From: Bacilli bacterium
GTDB taxonomy: Bacteria > Bacillota_I > Bacilli_A > RFN20 > CAG-826
Assembly: GCA_024408085.1 (NCBI GenBank)
Contig: JAKSVH010000001.1
Span: forward strand, 118,096-182,095
Length of the DNA: 64,000 nucleotides
Direction: 5' to 3'
In this document: in pieces, positions 8,485-17,608 of the stretch
Numbering within the stretch: the first letter of the stretch is position 1
Layout of the letters: every line of letters starts with the position of its first letter
Made by a program: the position numbers and the translations under genes
The notes under the pieces: generated by a model
Seen by the model: only the letters and a program-made list of their open reading frames with translations
What the model was told of the DNA's origin: nothing
The model's database searches: none

Positions 8485-9004
8485 TGATTTCTCTCCAATC
8501 TTTAAGCAAATGCTTTTTATTTAGTTTTCTTCTTAACGGATTATCGAATAAACGATTGAATCTTGTTGTTGGCTGATCTTCTTCCACTAATTTCTCAGTC
8601 AACACACTTCTAATTCCTGCTCCATTAGCGCAGCTAATGTCGGTGACAATCTGATCACCAATTAAGATAACCTCATGTCTGTAGATTTTTAATCCTTTAA
8701 GCTTTCTAAGTAACTTCTTAGAAAAAGGTTTTGCAAGTTTTGACATAAATCTAACGCCAAGAGCTCTCGCATATTTTGTGACCCTTTTTCCGGTGTTGTT
8801 TGATGTGATAATTAACTCGATTCCTTCCGTTAATAAATCCTCTTTGAGATCTATTACTCTTTTTGAAGGTGTTGCAGTCTTGTAAGAATCAAGAGTATTA
8901 TCTAGGTCAACCAAGATGAATTTTACACCCAATTCTTTGTAGAATGAAACATCGATTTCAAAAATCGATTGAGCATGTGCGAAAGGAATCAAGCGTTTCC
9001 ACAT
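8471..9004 (-). CDS. yqeG: YqeG family HAD-IIIA phosphatase
   Basis: HAD-superfamily phosphatase of unknown physiological substrate (177 aa from ATG 9004). Motif I is LVDLDNTLDSY, motif II is IITSNN, and the Lys/Asp end is KPFSKKL...LIGDQIVTDI. A TTG two codons upstream is rejected because TATAAT ends seven bases before the ATG. The family is always next to yqeH, which suggests a link to ribosome assembly or NAD metabolism, but no function is established. First gene of the yqeG-yqeH-nadD/yqeK operon. Confidence 0.9.
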   Translation of the reverse strand: MWKRLIPFAHAQSIFEIDVSFYKELGVKFILVDLDNTLDSYKTATPSKRVIDLKEDLLTEGIELIITSNNTGKRVTKYARALGVRFMSKLAKPFSKKLLRKLKGLKIYRHEVILIGDQIVTDISCANGAGIRSVLTEKLVEEDQPTTRFNRLFDNPLRRKLNKKHLLKDWREINGTN

Positions 9005-9017
9005 AGTCAAAATTATA
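9005..9017 (-). promoter_or_regulatory. yqeG -10 element, leaderless arrangement
   Basis: On the - strand TATAAT (9012-9017) is followed by TTTGACT and the ATG at 9004. A seven-base gap leaves no room for a ribosome-binding site in the mRNA. Confidence 0.65.
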
Positions 9018-9072
9018 CACTATTTTTAGAAAAATAATACTTTTCTAACAAGTAATATAAATCGCGTATATG

Positions 9073-9101
9073 AAAAAAGCGCCCAATTTGAGCGCTTTTT
9101 T
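9073..9101. terminator. Bidirectional terminator after parC
   Basis: AAAAAAGCGC (9073-9082), nine-base loop, GCGCTTTTTT (9092-9101). It lies 14 bases past the parC stop on the - strand and works in either direction. Confidence 0.85.
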
Positions 9102-9114
9102 GATGAAATTTTAA

Positions 9115-11742
9115 TTAAGCTTCATCATCGTCATCAAAGATGGAGATCTGGGTGTAACCATTTACTGGTTCATCCTCTTCTTCCTTCTTAGAAGGAACTT
9201 GCCCGACAACTTCTTCCTCTTTTACCTTCTCTTCTTCTGGAATTACTCTAGCGTGAGATTCGGTATTTGCGAGGATTCTATCATGGCCTTCAATAAAGGC
9301 AATTTCGAGTCTATTTTTCTTACCAATATTTACGGATTCGTGGCAATAGTAATCCATTGGAGTTAAATGATAATCATTAACTTCAATGTCTTGTATTGCT
9401 TTCATATTTGTTAAGAAATGGAGCAAATTCTTTTCAAGCGAAGTATCAAGTTTGAATGCATAGACAAGTTTGTGTTCATCAGATTTGAATGTTTTGAAGA
9501 CCTGGCTTGGCTTACCTAAACGGTTCACTAAATTGGTCTTTTCTGGATCGTAAATTCTGATACAAGCTTTGTCGGTAATTAAGCAAACTTTTCCATCAAC
9601 CTTATCCGATGGATAAGCAATGATATTAACAATCTCTGCGGAACCAAGTTTTGAAATGCCCTTAACACCACCGCTTCTCATGCCTGCTGCAGGAAGTTCA
9701 TTTTCATTGTAGAATGTGGCATTTCCGTCGCTTGTGAAGATCATTAAATTACTGTCTCCATCAGTGAATGCAACATCAGCAAGTTCGTCATCAGAAAGTA
9801 GTTTCATACAAATAAGTGGTTTTGAATAACGAACAACTGAGAAATCCTGTAAGGATAAACGTTTGATTTGACCACGTTTTGAAATCAAAACAAAGAACAA
9901 ATCATCTCTAAATTTCTCAATTACGTATGCACGCACAATTTTTTCATTAGGATTTAAATTAATTAAGTAGTTAATGTGGCTGCCTTCTTCTTTCCATTTG
10001 CATGATTTAATTTCATACACTGGAATATAGAGGAAGTTTCCTAAATTTGTAAAACAAATTAGGAAGTCGGTAGTCATTGCGCTACCGCTATAAACACAAA
10101 CATCGCCATCTTTCATACCTGGAAGAGGATTATCACCACTTGATTTGTATGATTTGATGGATGATTGTTTGATGTATCCGTCACGAGTGACTGCAAGCAT
10201 AACTTCTTCTTTTGCAATGAGGTCACGAACATCGATTTGTTGGTTACCGTCTTTCTCAATAATTTGAGTTTTTCTTTCATAACCATAAGCATTAGAAATC
10301 TTTCTCAAATCAGAGACCAAAAGTCTGTTAAGTTTGCTTCTATCTTCAAGGATTCCGTTTAAGAATTCGATGTTAGCTTCTAAGTCTCTCTTTTCGTTCT
10401 CTAATATAGTAATATCAGTGTTAGACAACTTATAAAGTTGTAACATAACGATAGCTTCACTTTGTGCATCGTTAAATCCGAACTTATTTTGGATGTTAAT
10501 TTTGGCGTCTTGTTTATCTTTTGAAGCTCGAATTGTGTCCACAACTTGATCCAAAATTGAGATAGCTTTTATTAAGCCATTTACGATGTCCAAACGTGAT
10601 TTTGATTTGTTCAAATCGTGGGTTGAACGACGTGTAATAACATCAACTTGGTGATCGATGTAGCAATCAACAAAATCAAGTAAGTTCATGGTCTTTGGTG
10701 AGCCATTTACAATGGCCACCATGTTTGCAGAATATGAAGCTTTAAGACCTGATTTTGTCATCAAATATTTGTAAATAACATCAATTTTTGCTTCTTTTTT
10801 AACTTCAATTACGATTCTAATGCCGTTTCTATCAGATTCATCACGAACTTCTGCAATACCTGGTAAGACATTATTATGTCTTAACATATCAATTTCGTGA
10901 ACTAAATCGATCTTAATTGCTTTAAATGGAATTTCAGTAACAATAATTGCTTTTTCTTTTGGTGTATCAACAATTTCAGCTTTAGCTGCTATCTCAATTC
11001 TTCCACGTCCTTGAGTGTACATTTCAGTAAGTCCGTTTGAAGAATAGATAATTCCACCGCCTGGGAAATCTGGGCCTTTGATGAATTGCATTAAATCTAG
11101 AGGTTCAACTCTTTGGTGATTGATACGATAAATAATTGCATCAATAACCTCTTTAAGGTTATGTGTTGGAATATCAGTTGCCATACCAACAGCAATACCT
11201 TCGGTACCGTTAACAAGTAAGTTAGGAAATCTTGATGGTAAAACTACTGGTTCAAAGTCTTTATCATCGAATGTCAAAGCCATATCAACTGTGTCCTTAT
11301 CGATATCGCGAATCATTTCTTCAGCAATTTGTGAAAGTCTTGATTCTGTGTAACGATAAGCAGCTGGACCATCACCATCTATAGAACCATTATTTCCCTG
11401 AAAGGAAATAAGAGGATTATTATTTTTCCAATCTTGAGACATTCTTACGAGTGCTTCATAGATTGAAGAGTCACCATGAGGGTGATAATCGCCCATAACT
11501 TTACCAACTGTATGAGCACATTTTACTGTTGGACGTGAGAAAATGTTGCCAGCTTTATACATGGCAAAAATGATACGTCTTTGAACTGGTTTTAATCCGT
11601 CACGAGCATCTGGAATTGCACGATCTTGAATGACATATTTTGCGTAAGTTGCAAAGCGGTCACCCATGATTTCTTCAAGAGTTTCGCTATGGATGTTTTC
11701 GACGATTTCTTCTTCAACAATTTGATTAGATTTTCTTGCCAT
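9115..11742 (-). CDS. parC: DNA topoisomerase IV subunit A
   Basis: Breakage-reunion subunit (875 aa) of topoisomerase IV, which decatenates daughter chromosomes. The catalytic Tyr is Tyr131 in AAYRYTESR. The quinolone-determining region reads [13 protein letters not shown] with Ser92 and Glu96, the sensitive-type residues. The C-terminal beta-pinwheel lacks an obvious GyrA box and ends in an acidic tail (KVKEEE..., FDDDDEA). Pairing with parE and neighbouring plsY supports ParC rather than GyrA. It starts one base after the parE stop. Confidence 0.92.
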   Translation of the reverse strand: MARKSNQIVEEEIVENIHSETLEEIMGDRFATYAKYVIQDRAIPDARDGLKPVQRRIIFAMYKAGNIFSRPTVKCAHTVGKVMGDYHPHGDSSIYEALVRMSQDWKNNNPLISFQGNNGSIDGDGPAAYRYTESRLSQIAEEMIRDIDKDTVDMALTFDDKDFEPVVLPSRFPNLLVNGTEGIAVGMATDIPTHNLKEVIDAIIYRINHQRVEPLDLMQFIKGPDFPGGGIIYSSNGLTEMYTQGRGRIEIAAKAEIVDTPKEKAIIVTEIPFKAIKIDLVHEIDMLRHNNVLPGIAEVRDESDRNGIRIVIEVKKEAKIDVIYKYLMTKSGLKASYSANMVAIVNGSPKTMNLLDFVDCYIDHQVDVITRRSTHDLNKSKSRLDIVNGLIKAISILDQVVDTIRASKDKQDAKINIQNKFGFNDAQSEAIVMLQLYKLSNTDITILENEKRDLEANIEFLNGILEDRSKLNRLLVSDLRKISNAYGYERKTQIIEKDGNQQIDVRDLIAKEEVMLAVTRDGYIKQSSIKSYKSSGDNPLPGMKDGDVCVYSGSAMTTDFLICFTNLGNFLYIPVYEIKSCKWKEEGSHINYLINLNPNEKIVRAYVIEKFRDDLFFVLISKRGQIKRLSLQDFSVVRYSKPLICMKLLSDDELADVAFTDGDSNLMIFTSDGNATFYNENELPAAGMRSGGVKGISKLGSAEIVNIIAYPSDKVDGKVCLITDKACIRIYDPEKTNLVNRLGKPSQVFKTFKSDEHKLVYAFKLDTSLEKNLLHFLTNMKAIQDIEVNDYHLTPMDYYCHESVNIGKKNRLEIAFIEGHDRILANTESHARVIPEEEKVKEEEVVGQVPSKKEEEDEPVNGYTQISIFDDDDEA

Positions 11743-11743
11743 A

Positions 11744-13687
11744 TTACTTCACCTCGTCTATAAATGAATCGACCTCGTTGAAGTTGATATTTTCTTCAAT
11801 CCAACTGCGTCTTTGTGATGGGTCATTACCCATAAGGGTAATAAGTCTTTGTTCAGCGAGTACTGAGTCTTCAATTGTGACCTTCAAAAGTTGTCTTGTT
11901 TTTGGGTCCATTGTGGACTCTTTTAATTGATCATCATTCATCTCGCCGAGACCCTTATATCTGTTAACTCTTGGGGTTCCGCCAAGCTCTTTTTTAGCTT
12001 CTGCAAGGCCTTCATCATCCCAAGCATATTTGTAAATTTCTTTACCCTTAACTTCTCTACTTGCACGGTATAAAGGAGGTAAGGCAACAAACACTTTTCC
12101 CTTGAGAATTAATGGTCTCATAAAGTTGTAGAAAAATGTTATAAGCAAGGTTTGAATGTGTGCTCCATCTGTATCAGCATCTGTCATGAAAATGATCTTT
12201 CCATAGTGTGAATTATCTGGATTACAATTTTCCAAAACACCACATCCAATGGTGTTTATGAGTGTTGCACATTCTTCGTTTTTAAGAACTTTGTCTAAAC
12301 TTAAGCCAAAAGTGTTAAGTGGTTTACCACGAAGTGGTAAGATTGCTTGATGCATTCTATCACGTGACTTTTTGGCTGTTCCACCAGCAGAATCGCCTTC
12401 AACAATGAAAAGTTCATTTTTGTCATAATCTTTACTTGCTGCTGGAGTTAATTTATCGGACAAAACAATGTCTTGTTTTACTGTCTTTTTACTACGTGCT
12501 TCATCTCTTGCCTTTCTAGCTGCAACACGAGCAGCCATAGAATCTTGACATTTCTTGATTAAATTAACTGCAAACTCTTTATGTTCAGCAAGATAATAAC
12601 TAAAGTTATTATAAATGAAGTTAGAAATGATTGGTAAAGCTTCTGGAGTGCCTAATTTTTGCTTAGTTTGTCCTTCATATTCGAGCTTTTCCTCAGGTAT
12701 TTTTAACGAAATAATTGCAGTTAAACCTTCACGAATATCGTTGCCTTCAAGTTTTTGCTTATTTCTAAGCAATCCGTTTTCTTCGGCATAATCATTAACT
12801 GCTTTTGTTAAACCTTGACGGAATCCTTGTTCATGGGTTCCACCATCTCTAGTTCTAACATTGTTTGCATATGAATAAATATTTTCAGAATAATCTTCAT
12901 AAGCATATTGCATTGCTATATCTATAGATATAGAATCGTCCATTCCTTCGAATGCAACGATCTCACCGAGAACCTTTTTGTTTGTTTCAAGTGAACCTAT
13001 ATACTCCTTAATACCTTCGTTATAACAAAACTCGACTTTTTCTCCTGTTCTTTCGTCAGAGAGTACGAATTTTACACCTTTTAAAAGAAAGGCACTTTCT
13101 TGAATATGGTTTGCAATAATGTCGTATTTGAAATCAACAGTTGAGAAGATTCTTGGATCTGGTTTAAAACGGACAAGTGTGCCCTTTTTCTTGGTATTAC
13201 CAAGAACCTCGATTGGGGTAACAAGTTTTCCACCATCTTCAAAACGGATGTGATGAATTTTTCCGCCTTTGAAAACAGTAACATCGCAATATTCAGACAA
13301 GGCATTTGTGACCGCAGAACCAACGCCATGTAAGCCAGCACTTGATGTGTAAGCCTTATTTGAAAACTTACCACCTGAGTGTAATGTTGTGAAGATTAAT
13401 TGGACTGCTGGCATGCCAGTCTGTTGATGTATATCAACAGGAATTCCTCTTCCTTCATCTTCAACGCCTAAAGAACCATCTTTGAAAATGGTGATTTTGA
13501 TTGTGTTTCCGTATCCACTTAAAGCTTCATCGACAGCGTTATCGACGATTTCCCAAACAAGGTGATGGACACCTGTTAAGTTAGTAGAACCGATGTACAT
13601 TGCAGGACGTTTTCTGACACCAGCAAGGCCTTCTAAAAGGTCAATATCTTTTGCGGAATAGTCTGATTTTGCGATATTATTTGCCAT
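11744..13687 (-). CDS. parE: DNA topoisomerase IV subunit B
   Basis: ATPase subunit of topoisomerase IV (647 aa). The GHKL ATPase domain shows EIVDNAVDEALSG and DEGRGIPVD with HSGGKF. The TOPRIM domain shows EGDSAGGTAKKSRDR and DADTDGAHI. A TTG start seven codons upstream (13708) is possible, but its codons contain the GAGAAAGG SD, so ATG 13687 is preferred. TATAAT lies at 13722-13727 on the - strand. Divergent from plsY. Confidence 0.92.
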   Translation of the reverse strand: MANNIAKSDYSAKDIDLLEGLAGVRKRPAMYIGSTNLTGVHHLVWEIVDNAVDEALSGYGNTIKITIFKDGSLGVEDEGRGIPVDIHQQTGMPAVQLIFTTLHSGGKFSNKAYTSSAGLHGVGSAVTNALSEYCDVTVFKGGKIHHIRFEDGGKLVTPIEVLGNTKKKGTLVRFKPDPRIFSTVDFKYDIIANHIQESAFLLKGVKFVLSDERTGEKVEFCYNEGIKEYIGSLETNKKVLGEIVAFEGMDDSISIDIAMQYAYEDYSENIYSYANNVRTRDGGTHEQGFRQGLTKAVNDYAEENGLLRNKQKLEGNDIREGLTAIISLKIPEEKLEYEGQTKQKLGTPEALPIISNFIYNNFSYYLAEHKEFAVNLIKKCQDSMAARVAARKARDEARSKKTVKQDIVLSDKLTPAASKDYDKNELFIVEGDSAGGTAKKSRDRMHQAILPLRGKPLNTFGLSLDKVLKNEECATLINTIGCGVLENCNPDNSHYGKIIFMTDADTDGAHIQTLLITFFYNFMRPLILKGKVFVALPPLYRASREVKGKEIYKYAWDDEGLAEAKKELGGTPRVNRYKGLGEMNDDQLKESTMDPKTRQLLKVTIEDSVLAEQRLITLMGNDPSQRRSWIEENINFNEVDSFIDEVK

Positions 13688-13793
13688 TTTTCTTATTACC
13701 TTTCTCAATTTCTAAAAATTGATTATAACAAAATAAAGGTTGAAAACATAAGCACTTTTTTCTATCATAAATGAGGATTTTGGAGGATTTAAA

Positions 13794-14543
13794 ATGGATA
13801 TTATTTTATATAATATAATCGCAATTTTATTGTCGTTAATTTTTGGATATTTTTTCGGTTCAATACCTACTGGAGTCATACTTTGTAGACTCTTTTATGG
13901 TAAAGATCCACGTGATTTTGGGTCGAAAAATTCAGGCGGAACCAATGTCGGACGTGTTTTTGGCATGAAAATTGGTGCTGCAACCATAATTTTGGATGCT
14001 TTTAAGACCATTTTTCCGATGATTATTGTGTATATTATCCTTAAATTTGCTAATTTGAATGGCATTTTCTTCAATAATTTTGGCGAAAATCTCTTCCATA
14101 ACGGTCTAACAATGTTAATTGTTGCTCCACTAGGAGCAACCCTTGGACACTGCTGGCCAATATTTGCTCAATTCAAAGGCGGAAAAGCTGTTGCAAGTTT
14201 TGCCGGTTTTGCTATTGCTACATGCTGGTTAACATTTGGACTAAGCTTAATTGCCTTCCTTATTACCCTCAAAATTTCAAAACATGTTTCGCTTTCTTCA
14301 ATTATCGGATCTGTTGTTGCCATGCTTGGAGCCTGGATCTTGTTTGTCATTTCAGTTTTTGCTCCAAATTTGAACACCAATTTTGCCTTCTGGGGATTCG
14401 GAATTGAACCATTTTGGGTCGTTGCAAGTCTCGAGTTTGCAATCGCCTCAACCTTGATTGCTGTCATTCTTGTGATCAGACACATTTCGAATATAAAAAG
14501 ACTCGCGTCGCACACCGAATCAAAAATCAAATGGATGAAGTGA
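13794..14543 (+). CDS. plsY: Acyl-phosphate:glycerol-3-phosphate acyltransferase
   Basis: Membrane acyltransferase that makes lysophosphatidate from acyl-phosphate, the first step of phospholipid synthesis (249 aa). It has about five to six membrane segments and the family loops: GSIPTGVILCR, GSKNSGGTNVGRVFG, GHCWPIFAQFKGGKAVASFAG. A strong SD GGAGG is seven bases before the ATG. Divergence from parE is the usual Firmicute arrangement. It is ~30-50 residues longer than many homologues owing to internal hydrophobic loops. The stop is TGA. Confidence 0.93.
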   Translation: MDIILYNIIAILLSLIFGYFFGSIPTGVILCRLFYGKDPRDFGSKNSGGTNVGRVFGMKIGAATIILDAFKTIFPMIIVYIILKFANLNGIFFNNFGENLFHNGLTMLIVAPLGATLGHCWPIFAQFKGGKAVASFAGFAIATCWLTFGLSLIAFLITLKISKHVSLSSIIGSVVAMLGAWILFVISVFAPNLNTNFAFWGFGIEPFWVVASLEFAIASTLIAVILVIRHISNIKRLASHTESKIKWMK

Positions 14544-14555
14544 TTTTCCATATTT

Positions 14556-14578
14556 TTTAGTAGATATTTAGTAGTTTT
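14556..14578 (+). repeat. 23-bp repeat, copy 2 (TTTAGTAG tandem motif)
   Basis: Exact second copy of the element at 6050-6072, 12 bases after the plsY stop and just before the plsY terminator. Confidence 0.75.
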
Positions 14579-14599
14579 TTAAACTGTGAATTAACAAAG

Positions 14600-14648
14600 A
14601 ACTCCATTGTGGAAACTGCAAAAAGTTTCGATGAAATGGAGTTTTTTA
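14600..14648 (+). terminator. plsY terminator, two-tier hairpin
   Basis: Outer stem AACTCCATT (14600-14608)/AATGGAGTT (14635-14643), inner stem GAAACT (14612-14617)/AGTTTC (14624-14629), followed by TTTTT. Bases 14649-14735 between this and the yneF terminator hold nothing recognised. Confidence 0.7.
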
Positions 14649-14735
14649 ATTGACGATTTTTAAAATGAGTGTTCTCCACTACTACTGCAGACCACTTCAA
14701 TTTATATGGTATAAAAAAACAGGCCGTTTTAGCCA

Positions 14736-14763
14736 CGAAAAAAGCACCTCCAGGGAGATGCTT
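14736..14763 (-). terminator. yneF terminator
   Basis: On the - strand GCATCTCC and GGAGGTGC pair (14744-14761), followed by TTTTTTCG. It lies 20 bases after the yneF stop. Confidence 0.75.
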
Positions 14764-14783
14764 CATCGATACTGATTTCGAGC

Positions 14784-15002
14784 CTATTTGCTGTTTTTCA
14801 TTTGGTTCATAACAGCACGGATTTGAGCCTCACTTGGCTTACGACCCATCTGCATGAACATAGCACGAATCATGTTTTCGTTGATTGGTGGATTTTTTGC
14901 GAGTTCACGTTTGAAGAACCAACGAGAAAGGAAGAATCCAACAATTAAACCAACAATGAATAAGCCAATAATTAAGCCCACTGCTACACCTGTTTCCATC
15001 AT
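14784..15002 (-). CDS. yneF: YneF-like UPF0154 small membrane protein
   Basis: Small protein (72 aa) with a single N-terminal membrane helix (~6-28, GVAVGLIIGLFIVGLIVGFF), a basic stretch, then the UPF0154 signature NPPINENMIRAMFMQMGRKP and SEAQIRAVM. Its function is not established. SD GGAGG sits six bases before the ATG. It lies ten bases downstream of efp and is probably cotranscribed. Confidence 0.88.
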   Translation of the reverse strand: MMETGVAVGLIIGLFIVGLIVGFFLSRWFFKRELAKNPPINENMIRAMFMQMGRKPSEAQIRAVMNQMKNSK

Positions 15003-15012
15003 AATATGCCTC

Positions 15013-15567
15013 CTATGCGCGTCCAGCGTATTCGCCGGTGTCTGTTTTAATCATAATTTTTTCGCCTTCGTTAATAAACATAGGTACTCTAAGTTTATAA
15101 CCTGTTTCAAGAACACAGTTCTTTAAGGCTTTATTAATTGTATCACCACGAACTGATAATTCACATTCAGTTACTGTAAGTGCTACAGCTGGTGGTAATG
15201 CAATACCGAGGATTTCCTCTTCATAGAAGAGGATGTCAATCTCAACATTTGATGTAAGGAAGTTTAATTCCCACTCTAATTTAGACTTTGCAATCTCAAT
15301 TTGATCAAATGTTTCGTTGTTCATGAAGACTAAAGTATCTCCAGAATCATATAAATATGCCATTTTCTTCTTGTTTAATTGAACTCTTTCGACGTCATAG
15401 CCAGAATTACGTGCTAAATCAGTAATTGCGCCTGTACGCATGTTTTTAGCTTTAACTTTGGCAACCATCTTTCTCATAGCGGTCTTATTTAGTAAGATGT
15501 CCACCGCTAAATAAAGATTTCCTTCATCTAAGAAGTAATAGCCTGGTCTTAATTCAGTAACGTTCAT
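15013..15567 (-). CDS. efp: Elongation factor P, with unusual domain-I loop
   Basis: EF-P (184 aa) binds beside the P-site tRNA and relieves stalling at polyproline. The three-domain architecture is intact: KOW-like domain I, then OB domains with the C-terminal signature RVPMFINEGEKIMIKTDTGEY-like end. The loop that normally reads KPGKG and carries the modified Lys reads NKTAMRKM (residues 27-34) here; Met31 or Arg32 aligns with the modified residue. SD AGGAGG precedes the ATG. TATAAT lies inside a perfect inverted repeat just upstream. Confidence 0.9.
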   Translation of the reverse strand: MNVTELRPGYYFLDEGNLYLAVDILLNKTAMRKMVAKVKAKNMRTGAITDLARNSGYDVERVQLNKKKMAYLYDSGDTLVFMNNETFDQIEIAKSKLEWELNFLTSNVEIDILFYEEEILGIALPPAVALTVTECELSVRGDTINKALKNCVLETGYKLRVPMFINEGEKIMIKTDTGEYAGRA

Positions 15568-15585
15568 GCTAATCCTCCTAAATCA

Positions 15586-15602
15586 TTTAGATTATATCTA
15601 AA
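15586..15602. promoter_or_regulatory. efp promoter -10 inside an inverted repeat
   Basis: TTTAGAT-TAT-ATCTAAA is a perfect 7-bp inverted repeat. On the - strand its centre contains the TATAAT of the efp promoter. It could be an operator or a weak hairpin. Confidence 0.4.
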
Positions 15603-15604
15603 AA

Positions 15605-16249
15605 CTAGATATTATTCAAATAACTGTTATATTTCTTCTCTCTATCTAAGTCTGTTAAAGCACCGTGTCCTGGATAAACTTTAATTCCATCAGGAAGATC
15701 TTTAAGCTTCTTTAGAGAAGATGCAACAGTTCTTTGAGAACCTGTCGGTAAATCTGTACGACCTATGGTCGTAAAGAATAATGTATCTCCAGTGAAAATA
15801 ATCTTTTCACTTTCGATATAGTAACAGCAACTTCCTTTCGTATGAAATGGAGTTGCAATTACTTTAATGTCGAATCCGGCGACATTTACAATGTCACCGT
15901 CATCCAAAAGTTTTACCTTTTTAGGCATGAAAGAGAGTGGAACTATATCAGATTCACCCCAATGTACATCAGTAAGATTTAAACTTGGATCTGTAAGAAA
16001 GTCTATTTCATCCCTTAAAATGTAAACTTTTGCGTGTTTATAGATGTCTAAGACATCTTGCAAAGCATAAATATGGTCATAATGACCATGTGTTATAAAG
16101 ATTGCTTTAATATCTTTATTTAATTTTTTGATATGGTCGATAAGTCCATTGTTATTTGAATAACCTGGATCGACTAAAAAAGCTTCATCATGTTCGTTAT
16201 ACATGACGTAGCAATTACAAGCTACTCTTGAGTAATAAATATCGACCAT
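15605..16249 (-). CDS. MBL-fold metallo-hydrolase (glyoxalase II-like, YqgX type)
   Basis: Zinc-dependent hydrolase (214 aa from ATG 16249) with THGHYDH as the first metal motif, a middle His in PFHTKGSCCYY, FTGDTLFF for the bridging Asp, and the C-terminal PGHG. It resembles Firmicute YqgX/hydroxyacylglutathione-hydrolase-like proteins; the substrate is not known. A TTG two codons upstream is less likely than the ATG. The ATG follows the rpmG terminator by only a few bases, with no visible SD, so how it is translated is unclear. Confidence 0.85.
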   Translation of the reverse strand: MVDIYYSRVACNCYVMYNEHDEAFLVDPGYSNNNGLIDHIKKLNKDIKAIFITHGHYDHIYALQDVLDIYKHAKVYILRDEIDFLTDPSLNLTDVHWGESDIVPLSFMPKKVKLLDDGDIVNVAGFDIKVIATPFHTKGSCCYYIESEKIIFTGDTLFFTTIGRTDLPTGSQRTVASSLKKLKDLPDGIKVYPGHGALTDLDREKKYNSYLNNI

Positions 16250-16253
16250 AATC

Positions 16254-16277
16254 AAAAAAATAAGGATGCAATCCTTA
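16254..16277 (-). terminator. rpmG terminator
   Basis: On the - strand AAGGAT-TGC-ATCCTT then ATTTTTTT. The stem starts within the rpmG stop codon, and the U-tract ends five bases before the ATG of the MBL-fold gene. Confidence 0.75.
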
Positions 16278-16427
16278 CTTTTTCTCCTTGTGCACTGTGT
16301 GCTTTTTGCATTTCCAGCAGTATTTTTTGGTTTCTAATCTGTCCGGATGCTCTTTTTTATTTTTGTTTGTGATGTAGTTTTCTTCACCACAGACTGTGCA
16401 CTTAAGTGTAATATTATCTCTTGGCAT
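16275..16427 (-). CDS. rpmG: Ribosomal protein L33
   Basis: Large-subunit protein of 50 aa starting [18 protein letters not shown]. It is the zinc-ribbon type, with CTVC and CWKC pairs. The upstream in-frame ATG at 16469 is rejected: SD AAAGGAG lies seven bases before 16427, and homology starts there. Divergent from ispG. Confidence 0.95.
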   Translation of the reverse strand: MPRDNITLKCTVCGEENYITNKNKKEHPDRLETKKYCWKCKKHTVHKEKK

Positions 16428-16482
16428 AGGTTTATCTCCTTTGCAATTTGCGTAGAAATAATAGCACAAAGAATAAAATATA

Positions 16483-16517
16483 TCTACAAGATATTTAATC
16501 TTTGTTATAATCTTTGT
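16483..16517 (+). promoter_or_regulatory. ispG promoter, leaderless arrangement
   Basis: TCTACA (16483-16488), 17-base spacer, perfect TATAAT (16506-16511), six bases, then ATG 16518. No SD is present. Confidence 0.7.
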
Positions 16518-17576
16518 ATGAAATCTATGCCAAGAGTTAATACTAAAAGCATTAAAATCGGTAATATTACCATTGGTGGATCAAACAAAGTTTTGATTCA
16601 ATCCATGTGTAATATTAAAACAAGTAACGTTGATGAAGTTGTTAAACAAATCAACGAATGCAACTTATTAGGTGCAGATTTAATGCGTGTATCAGTTTTA
16701 GACATAGATGACGCTAAAGCAATTAAGGAAATTGTTAAACAAATTTCCGTTCCACTTATCGCCGATATTCACTTCGACTACAGACTTGCAATCGAATCCA
16801 TAAATTCAGGCGTAAACGCAGTTAGATTAAATCCAGGAAATATCGGAAGCCCAGACAACGTCAAAAAAGTTGTTGATCTGTGCAAAGAAAAACACATTCC
16901 AATTAGAATTGGAGTTAATTCTGGTTCTATCGATAAAGAAGTCAATAACGACACTTCTATTGTTAAGGCTAAGGAATTAGTCGAATCTGCTGCAAAGACA
17001 GTTAAAATGCTCGAAAAAATGGGATTTTATGACATAGTCATATCTCTTAAAGGTTCACATGTCTTAGAAACTGTCGAAGCTTACAGACTTGCGTCCAAAA
17101 AATTCAAATATCCACTTCATTTAGGAATCACTGAAGCTGGTCCAAAAGATATTGGAATGATTAGATCCACCGCTGGACTTGCCCCAATCTTACTTGAAGG
17201 TATTGGTGATACAATCAGAATTTCACTTTCCGATGAACCACAAGAAGAAATTAGAGCTTGTAGAAGACTTCTTAAAGATTTAGAAATTAGAAATGATTAT
17301 CCTACTTTAATTTCTTGTCCAACATGTGGAAGAACTCAAGTTAACTTAGTTCCACTTGCAAAGCAAGTGTTAAAATTCCTTGAAGATAACAAAATCAACA
17401 AAACAGTTGCTGTTATGGGTTGTATTGTTAATGGCCCTGGCGAAGCTAAACGCGCAGACATTGGATGCGCAGGCGGCAAGGGTCAATGGGTTATCTTCAA
17501 AAAAGAAGAAATTATTAAAACAGTTCCTGAAGATAAAATCTTCGAAGAACTGTGTAACGAAATCAAAAAGTTATAA
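16518..17576 (+). CDS. ispG: 4-hydroxy-3-methylbut-2-en-1-yl diphosphate synthase (flavodoxin type)
   Basis: Fe-S enzyme of the MEP pathway that reduces MEcPP to HMBPP (352 aa). The TIM-barrel shows [17 protein letters not shown] and VRLNPGNIG. The C-terminal reductase domain carries the 4Fe-4S ligands in SCPTCGRT and [13 protein letters not shown] longer in-frame extension back to 16347 runs through the antisense of rpmG and is rejected. The gene begins with a perfect TATAAT six bases before its ATG. HMBPP is then processed by IspH, encoded at 19876. Confidence 0.95.
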   Translation: MKSMPRVNTKSIKIGNITIGGSNKVLIQSMCNIKTSNVDEVVKQINECNLLGADLMRVSVLDIDDAKAIKEIVKQISVPLIADIHFDYRLAIESINSGVNAVRLNPGNIGSPDNVKKVVDLCKEKHIPIRIGVNSGSIDKEVNNDTSIVKAKELVESAAKTVKMLEKMGFYDIVISLKGSHVLETVEAYRLASKKFKYPLHLGITEAGPKDIGMIRSTAGLAPILLEGIGDTIRISLSDEPQEEIRACRRLLKDLEIRNDYPTLISCPTCGRTQVNLVPLAKQVLKFLEDNKINKTVAVMGCIVNGPGEAKRADIGCAGGKGQWVIFKKEEIIKTVPEDKIFEELCNEIKKL

Positions 17577-17608
17577 AAAAAAGAGAGATAATTCTCTCTT
17601 TTATTTTC
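17575..17608. terminator. Bidirectional terminator between ispG and nfo
   Basis: AAGAGAGA (17581-17588), loop TAAT, TCTCTCTT (17593-17600), A-rich before and TTATTTT after. It serves both convergent genes; the nfo stop lies in its downstream flank. Confidence 0.8.

Noticed and set aside
9115..13687. Gyrase (gyrA/gyrB), which might mark an origin of replication
   Set aside because: The neighbour plsY, the absence of a GyrA box, and the lack of dnaA, dnaN or recF nearby indicate topoisomerase IV. No cluster of DnaA boxes was seen.
14557..14766. A 69-codon open frame on the - strand in the plsY-yneF gap
   Set aside because: It lies across two terminators and a repeat, has no SD and no recognisable protein features.
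16347..16517. Upstream extension of ispG
   Set aside because: It runs antisense through rpmG; IspG homology and the -10/ATG arrangement both fix 16518.
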